Of a stretch of 64,000 nt of DNA, positions 58,679-64,000 are shown piece by piece. The notes under the pieces are model-generated. The model saw nothing but the letters and a program-made list of their open reading frames with translations. It was not told the DNA's origin and did no database searches. The position numbers were made by a program, and so were the translations under genes. The stretch covers positions 14,219,824 through 14,283,823 of the forward strand of contig NW_022098031.1 in NCBI RefSeq assembly GCF_002288925.2, given 5' to 3'. Each line of letters begins with the position of its first letter. Position 1 is the stretch's first letter. Source of the stretch: Delphinapterus leucas (taxonomy: Eukaryota > Chordata > Mammalia > Artiodactyla > Monodontidae).

Positions 58679-59151
58679 CTGACTTACAATGGTTCAACTT
58701 AAATGATTTTTCCAATTTACGAAGGTGCAAAAGTGATACACATTCAGTAGAAACCCTTCTTCGAATTTAGAATTTGGAACTTTTCCTGGGTTTACAATAC
58801 GCCATAGGTCCTCTCCCGTGATGCTGGGCAAGGCAGCTCCCCATCAGAAACGTGATCACGAGGGGAAACAACCAATACATTTACAACCATCCTGGACACA
58901 GACAACCGTTCTGTTTTTCACTTGCAGTTCAGTACGCAATAAACTACATGAGTTATTCAACTCTTCATCACAAAATAGGCTTCGTGTCAGATGATTTTGC
59001 CCGACTCTAGGCTAATGTAAGTGTTCTGGGTATGTTTAAGGCAGCCCAGGCTGAGCTGTGATGTTTGGTAGGTTAGGTGTATTAAATGCATTTTCAACTT
59101 ATGAAGGGCTTATCTGGATGTAGCCCCACCGTAAGTCCAGGAAGATCTGTG
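58679..59151 (+). mobile_element. Tigger (pogo-like) DNA transposon, non-autonomous
   Basis: Terminal inverted repeats CAGACAGTCCCTGACTTACA at the left and a right end CCGTAAGTCCAGGAAGATCT (complement similar to the left). Both sides abut TA (58677-58678 and 59152-59153), as expected for this superfamily. Internal GGCTTCGTGTCAGATGATTT and TAGGCTAATGTAAGTGTTCT are family motifs. Confidence 0.85.
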
Positions 59152-59299
59152 TACCCAAAAGGCTGAGAAGCAGTACAACTTTACTAACAGTGAACTGTTC
59201 CCCACTGGGAAGAAGCAGAAGGCGCCCTGTGGTTCCCACTAGTCTGGAGTGTGAGACTAAGCTGGTTCCCAACCTCTCCAGGCCTCCTTTCTCTCATCT

Positions 59300-59490
59300 G
59301 AAAAAATGAAGGCATGAAACTCAGGATGCTGGTTACCTCTGAGAGGAGAGGGGGTGGCGGGATCAGAGAGAAGGGTATGAGGGTGTTCACCAGTGCTGTT
59401 AATGTTTTACTTAAGTTGGGTCGTAGGTGTGTAAGTTTTATTATTTTAATGCATTCTGTATGCCTGAAATACTTCATATAAATTCATTAA
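59300..59490 (+). repeat. Old L1 3' UTR fragment
   Basis: GCTGGTTACCTCTGAGAGGA and ATTCTGTATGCCTGAAATAC resemble old L1 3' UTRs. Confidence 0.45.
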
Positions 59491-59844
59491 TAACATGGTC
59501 AGAGCACACCCTCACATTTTTTGATCCCACAAAGTGTACCAGCAGCTCATCGCCCGAGAACCTGCTTTACTGCCAGTATGGAATTCTTCCCTCCTTGCTC
59601 CTGTGACCTGTCTTAACTCCACATACCCTTCTGAGGGAAATGGAGAGATGTGAAAACCTCAGCACCCCAACTTTAAGTCCAGAGCATGGCACCTCTGCTT
59701 GGGCCTCAGTACAGCAGCATCAGTCTCTGACACATCAAATGTTGGTCCCACTGCTGGGCCAAGAGTCAGCCTGTCCCTCACTCATGAGACTTTTCTTCCT
59801 TAACAATTTAGAAACCTGGTTCAGATTTCAAGAGACCCATACCA

Positions 59845-60085
59845 TGCAATGAATAGCACGGTGACTATAGTTAATGATACTATATCGCGTATTTGAAAGT
59901 TGCTAAGAGAGTAGATCTTAAAAGTTCTCATCACAAGAAAAAAAATTTGTAACTGTGTGTGGTAATCGGTGTTGACGGGACTTACTGTGATCATTTCCCA
60001 ATATATACAAATATCGAATCATTATGTTGTATATCTGAAACTAATGTAATGTTATATGCCAATCATATCTCAATAAAAGAGAAAC
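59845..60085 (+). mobile_element. L1MA9-like 3' end
   Basis: GCACGGTGACTATAGTTAAT, AGAGAGTAGATCTTAAAAGT and ATGTTGTATATCTGAAACTA, ending CATATCTCAATAAAAG. Confidence 0.85.
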
Positions 60086-60289
60086 CCACACCATCTGGAT
60101 TCAAGTTTAAAAGATGAAATTATTAATGCTAGGAATTTCAAAATTCTCTACAAAGTAAGATGCCTCATTGGAGACAATTAGTGGGATGTCTAGCTGAAGA
60201 TTCACTTGTTTTATTTTTGCCAGTTTTATTAAAAGTTATCAGAAAACTCCTTTGTCCAGCCTCATGAAGGAAGTGTATAAGAAAAGAAA

Positions 60290-60475
60290 GGGCTAATAAG
60301 GACCTACTGTATAGCATGGGAAACTCTACTCAATACTCTGTAATGGCCTATATGGGAAAAGAATCTAAAAAAGAGTGGATATATGTATATGTATAACAGA
60401 TTCACTTTGCTGTACACCTGAAACTAACACAACATTGTAAATAAACTATACTCCAATAAATATTAAAAGAAGAAA
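60290..60475 (+). mobile_element. Cetartiodactyl L1 3' end
   Basis: ATAAGGACCTACTGTATAGC, GTATAACAGATTCACTTTGC, CACCTGAAACTAACACAACA, ending TCCAATAAATATT. Confidence 0.88.
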
Positions 60476-60949
60476 AAGGAAGAAAGGGAAGTACATCTTG
60501 CCCCTACTCTGTCCCATCCTGCTCCAGGGTAAATAGTCTGGAGTCTTACCAAGCTCCTCCAAGGGCGACTCAACTAAAGACACTGGACCAAAAAGAACAC
60601 TGGCTCCATTGAGCTGCATTCTCTATTCCTGGTCTTCCTTTCTCTATAATTTACTTTCAGTTAGCCCTTCAAAGCATACATCGGTGTTCCTGAAACAAAT
60701 GTGCTAATAGTACTTCGTATATACTCACTCACTTATTTAAAGGTCTCACATGTCGGCAGGCATGTTTATCCCATGAAGGTACACCACACACACCACCACA
60801 GCCCTCAGCATACCTGAGAAGCTGTAGATTTCCAACTGTGTAAATCAGAGATTTACAACAGATTTCAAGAAAGGAATTTTACTAATCATCTTAGAACCAA
60901 AGTATAGTACATGAATAGGGTCTTAGGGTTAGAAAGAAATTTAAACACA

Positions 60950-61180
60950 ATTTAGTTCAACCTCCCTCCCAAGCAGGAGTTCCCTCTAAAGCGTCTCCAA
61001 CATATGGTCATAAAGGCACTGCTTAAACACTTGCAGTTGCGGGCACACACAATTCTGCAAGGCAGATGGTTTCATTTTGACAGCACTAACTAATCCATCA
61101 GTAACCTTCTACTGGACAAGCATTCACATCCATGTAATTTCTACTTCATCACTGATACAAAAAAGGGAACGGTCCAAGGG
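60950..61180 (+). repeat. Ancient L3/CR1-like repeat
   Basis: TTTAGTTCAACCTCCCTCCC, GGCAGATGGTTTCATTTTGA and AACCTTCTACTGGACAAGC resemble the mammalian L3/CR1 consensus order. Diverged. Confidence 0.4.
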
Positions 61181-62029
61181 CAGGTCCTGCCTCATGGCAC
61201 ATGAAAGCTCCCCGCAGGTAACAGTAAATTATTGACAACCACTTTGGGCTAGGTTTTCCTAAGCACCTAAAACCCATCTAGTAAACAGCATCTAACTAAC
61301 TTTTCTCTATATTACTCTTAAAGAATTCATGAGAGACTTTGTCAAAAGTCTTACTGAAATCCATATACACTATTTCATCAGCATTCTCCCAATATCTTTT
61401 TCTAACGTTGTTTTTTTTTAATGGCCATTACTAGTAAAATAAAAGAGTGATGCAATTTGCAGGGGGAGAAACCCAGTAGATTATTTTGCGTATGGCCCCT
61501 AGAACTGAAAAAAATACGGAAGACCAAACAGGGAGAACGTTTTCATCTCTTCAGCTCGAAAATAAAGATCTGTATGCAGTCCAAATTTTTCATCTGGAGT
61601 CATTTCAGGTTTGCTGACAGACTTAAAAGTCTACCATAATTGGATCACAGCCATTGAATTAATTTTTTTTAAGAGTACAGAAAAGAGAGTGCTTGAAATG
61701 ACATTCAGCATTTCTCTCCTTAATACTCTACGATGTCAAGGAAAACCAAGTCTATTTACTGCCCAAACTACCAACACACATTTAAATAGACATTTATATT
61801 TAGGCACTGCTGAAAAGGAGCTGTATTTCTCTTTTTCATTATTGACATGCTTTAAAAGAAACATGAAAACATAAATTGTATAAAATTAGGCTCAATTCAT
61901 CTTCACCAGATGTTTCCCTCGGCAGGAGAAATGCTGCTAAAATGGAATTCTAATCAATCAAGCCACAGCCTACATTTTTCCTTCCAGAATTCTCTTAAAG
62001 CAGAGTAAAGAAGGGGTGCTCTTTTCTCT

Positions 62030-62208
62030 CTTTTTTTTGGTGGTACGTGGGCCTCTCACTATTGTGGCCTCTCCCGTTGCGGAGCACAGGCTCTGGACGC
62101 GCAGGCTCAGCGGCTCCGCAGCATGTGGGATCCTCCCGTACGGGGACACGAACCCGTGTCTCCTGCATCGGCAGGCGGACTCTCAACCACTGCGCCACCA
62201 GGGAAGCC
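62030..62208 (-). mobile_element. CHR-type SINE with a 22-bp internal deletion
   Basis: Minus-strand copy: T-tract, GTACGTGGGCCTCTCACTAT, GCTCTGGACGCGCAGGCTC and CCACCAGGGAAGCCC. About 22 bases between the GGAGC and CGCTGAG motifs present in the 39998 copy are missing. Confidence 0.92.
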
Positions 62209-62394
62209 CATCTCTTAATACTTAAGACTGGAAATTCCTGAAGGACAAAGATGGAGTACCTCAACATATCTATCATTCCTTCCGGCAATGTTTAAACTTT
62301 AGGTGAGATAAAACGTTCCCCATTCTTCTAAAAGGGATTTCAGCTTTTAGAAAGTCATGTTTTCAATAAGGTGGAAGCCCTGTGTTGGGTGGTG

Positions 62395-62545
62395 AGGAGA
62401 AGCACTTGGCCAGGTGTCGAGCCTGGGCCCCAGTTCTGGGTCTGCCACTAGACAACCTAAGAATATGGCAAGATGCTCACTCTCCATGTCTTAGTTTCTT
62501 CTCTGTAAAATGACAGAATTAGGTTAGTGGACCGTTAAGATTCTT
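62395..62545 (+). repeat. MIR-like fragment
   Basis: GCCTGGGCCCCAGTTCTGGG, TCTTAGTTTCTTCTCTGTAA and ATGACAGAATTAGG in MIR order. Confidence 0.55.
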
Positions 62546-62564
62546 TCAAACCAGTGTCTGTCTA

Positions 62565-62690
62565 AGTGTTAGCTCAGAGCCACTTGCATCAGAACCACCC
62601 ACGGGCCAAGTATCTGCCTTTTAGTACACTCCTGACATGCTGCTTATACACAGACACGTTTGAAAACCACTGCCTCGAGTTCTAATGTTC
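62565..62690 (+). repeat. MER20-like hAT fragment
   Basis: GAGCCACTTGCATCAGAACC and a terminal GTTTGAAAACCACTGC match MER20 edges. Confidence 0.6.
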
Positions 62691-63239
62691 TATAATTCTG
62701 TGTATGCACTGAGCAACCAGGTGGATTCTTAGCACTACGTTAGATGTTATGGGAATACAGGGTAATACAAGGCCCTTATCATTAAGGAAGTTGCTAGATA
62801 AGATTAACATATTTGAAAAAATACCAAACAATATAAAATAATTTGTAATGAACATTAAGTCAGTTGCTGACAATCTTAAGTACTGAAGGAGTAGGGAAGA
62901 GGTATCATCAACGAGGGCTGAGATGACAGAGCCTGACGGGAGGGGAGAACAGACTGAGTAGGATCCGGTAGACAGAAAGGATCTGCCCAGATAGGGCGTC
63001 AGAGGGAACCACAAGCCCTGTCATGGGGATGAGCAAGGCCCACAGAGGACTGGGTGGGGACAGAGCTATGGCCAGTGCAATAGGTCCTGGCTGTGAAGTA
63101 GTGGGGAGCGCCTCTGGATAGGTAAGAAATGGGGCAACCACAGAATACCTCCAATGCAACCAGTGTGAAGACAAATCCACCTTCCTCCCCCGTGAACTTT
63201 TCCTCTTCTTCCTAAGCCAGAAACCTGGGGGCTGTCCTT

Positions 63240-63640
63240 GGTTCTCCCTGTCTTTCTCCCTCACCCCATGTCCACTTCCCACGGCCAAGTCCTGTCAACT
63301 TCATCTTCTAAGTACTGCCTCTGTTCCATTCTTGCTTCGACCCTTCACTGCCTCCCCATGGTGACCCCTTCAAGTCCACCCTACACAGAGCTGCCCCTGT
63401 AATCAACATCAGACACAACTGAGACCATTTCCCTCTTCTCCCTAAAACCTCTCAGGCCCACAGCTCTTCTTCTTCTCTTTCCAAAGGTTCCACAGAGGCC
63501 CAAGAACTCCAGCAAGCACAACCTCACAACCACTGACCTCCAGGATCAAGTCCGCACTCCTAACCATCGGTTGTGGTCTCCCACGAGCCACCCCTGTATA
63601 CCAAACTCCTGTAGCTTCCTTCCCACACCATAAAGGTTTT
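63240..63640 (+). repeat. Ancient L2/CR1-clade LINE fragment
   Basis: AAGTCCTGTCAACTTCATCT and CTTCACTGCCTCCCCATGGT follow the line pattern seen at 28350-28640. No intact frame. Confidence 0.4.
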
Positions 63641-63706
63641 CATTGCCAATGCCTTGTCTCATGCTGTTCCCTCAGCCATGAACTGCCTGTCTGCTCTGCA
63701 CCACTG

Positions 63707-63707
<1 letters not shown>

Positions 63708-63766
<59 letters not shown>
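63708..63766 (+). repeat. CA microsatellite
   Basis: About 29 uninterrupted CA units, the longest pure dinucleotide run in the window. Confidence 0.97.
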
Positions 63767-63791
63767 CCCGACCTACTCCTATCCATCTTTA

Positions 63792-63993
63792 AAGGTAAAA
63801 CCAGGGCTTCCCTGGTGGCGCAGTGGTTGAGAGTCCGCCTGCCGATGCAGGGGACGCGGGTTCGTGCCCCAGTCCACGAAGATCCCACATGGCCACTGAG
63901 GCTGCGCGTCCGGAGCCTGTGCTCTGCAATGGGAGAGGCCACAACAGTGAGAGGCCCGCGTACCACAAAAAAAAAAAAAAAAGGTAAAACCAG
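63792..63993 (+). mobile_element. CHR-type SINE with internal deletion and exact target duplication
   Basis: Element 63805-63980: GGCTTCCCTGGTGGCGCAGT head, GTTCGTGCCCCAGTCC, body and a poly-A. The stretch between CCCACATG and GCCACTGAGG is shortened by about 28 bases relative to the 39998 copy. AAGGTAAAACCAG flanks it at 63792-63804 and 63981-63993. Confidence 0.93.
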
Positions 63994-64000
63994 ATATTAA

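Larger units (their letters stand above)
57459..64000 (-). other. TBC1D30: TBC1D30 upstream intron (partial), no further exon recognised
   Basis: The region upstream of the 57346-57458 exon. I looked on the minus strand for the preceding TBC1D30 segment (residues around GRLTQEMLENDLLQSHELMQ) and did not find it, so the intron appears to continue beyond the window. It holds a Tigger element, several L1 3' ends, an L3/CR1-like piece (60950-61180), two CHR-type SINEs, a CA microsatellite and a degraded L2/CR1-clade LINE stretch. Confidence 0.6.

Noticed and set aside
57459..64000. Possible further upstream TBC1D30 exon
   Set aside because: Searched by eye for the preceding conserved residues on the minus strand and found no match with splice sites.
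1..64000. CRISPR array, phage, operon or other prokaryotic system
   Set aside because: Intron-exon structure, SINE/LINE content and low gene density are mammalian; no regularly spaced direct repeats with unique spacers were seen.

Overview
This is mammalian nuclear DNA, most likely from a cetacean (whale, dolphin or porpoise). The evidence is several copies of the tRNA-derived CHR-type SINE (head beginning with a GGCTTCCCTGGTGGC-like motif, GC-rich body, A tail), young L1 copies with the 3' untranslated region typical of cetartiodactyl L1, and one exon set that reads as a mammalian gene. There is no bacterial, plasmid or phage content. No operon, CRISPR array or complete autonomous element was found.

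The only protein-coding gene I can support is the 3' end of TBC1D30, a TBC-domain Rab GTPase-activating protein, on the minus strand between about 57.5 and 48.9 kb. Four coding exons (57346-57458, 55493-55632, 52899-53105, 48859-49646) join in frame with GT-AG junctions. They encode the last 415 residues: the end of the TBC region, an acidic linker, a helical segment and a long basic, Ser/Pro-rich tail. The catalytic TBC exons lie beyond 64 kb. The 3' untranslated region runs below 48859, but its end is not certain.

From 1 to about 48 kb the window is intergenic or 3'-flanking DNA, dominated by repeats of several ages. The oldest are MIR, L2/CR1-clade LINE pieces, hAT (MER20/MER5/MER1-like) and Tigger DNA transposons, and degraded L1M. 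A solo MaLR-type LTR with a perfect 5-bp target duplication lies at 7641-8007. The youngest layer is 5'-truncated L1 and CHR-type SINEs with readable target-site duplications. Three arrangements are instructive: a 5'-inverted (twin-primed) L1 at 13583-15786, two L1s nested inside an old L1M at 35.8-40 kb, and a three-insertion stack inside an L2/CR1-clade LINE at 26.9-28.7 kb.

From 18.2 to 19.2 kb a TG/TGTC-rich tract holding a 100-N assembly gap is followed by a CT-rich tract with a GA inverted arm. Other gene-free stretches are listed as such. I found nothing that qualifies as a new biological system. The best follow-ups are the L1 insertion structures, one isolated candidate exon near 1.2-1.4 kb, a G-quadruplex motif at 31.3 kb and an AT-rich non-repeat block at 29.2-29.7 kb.
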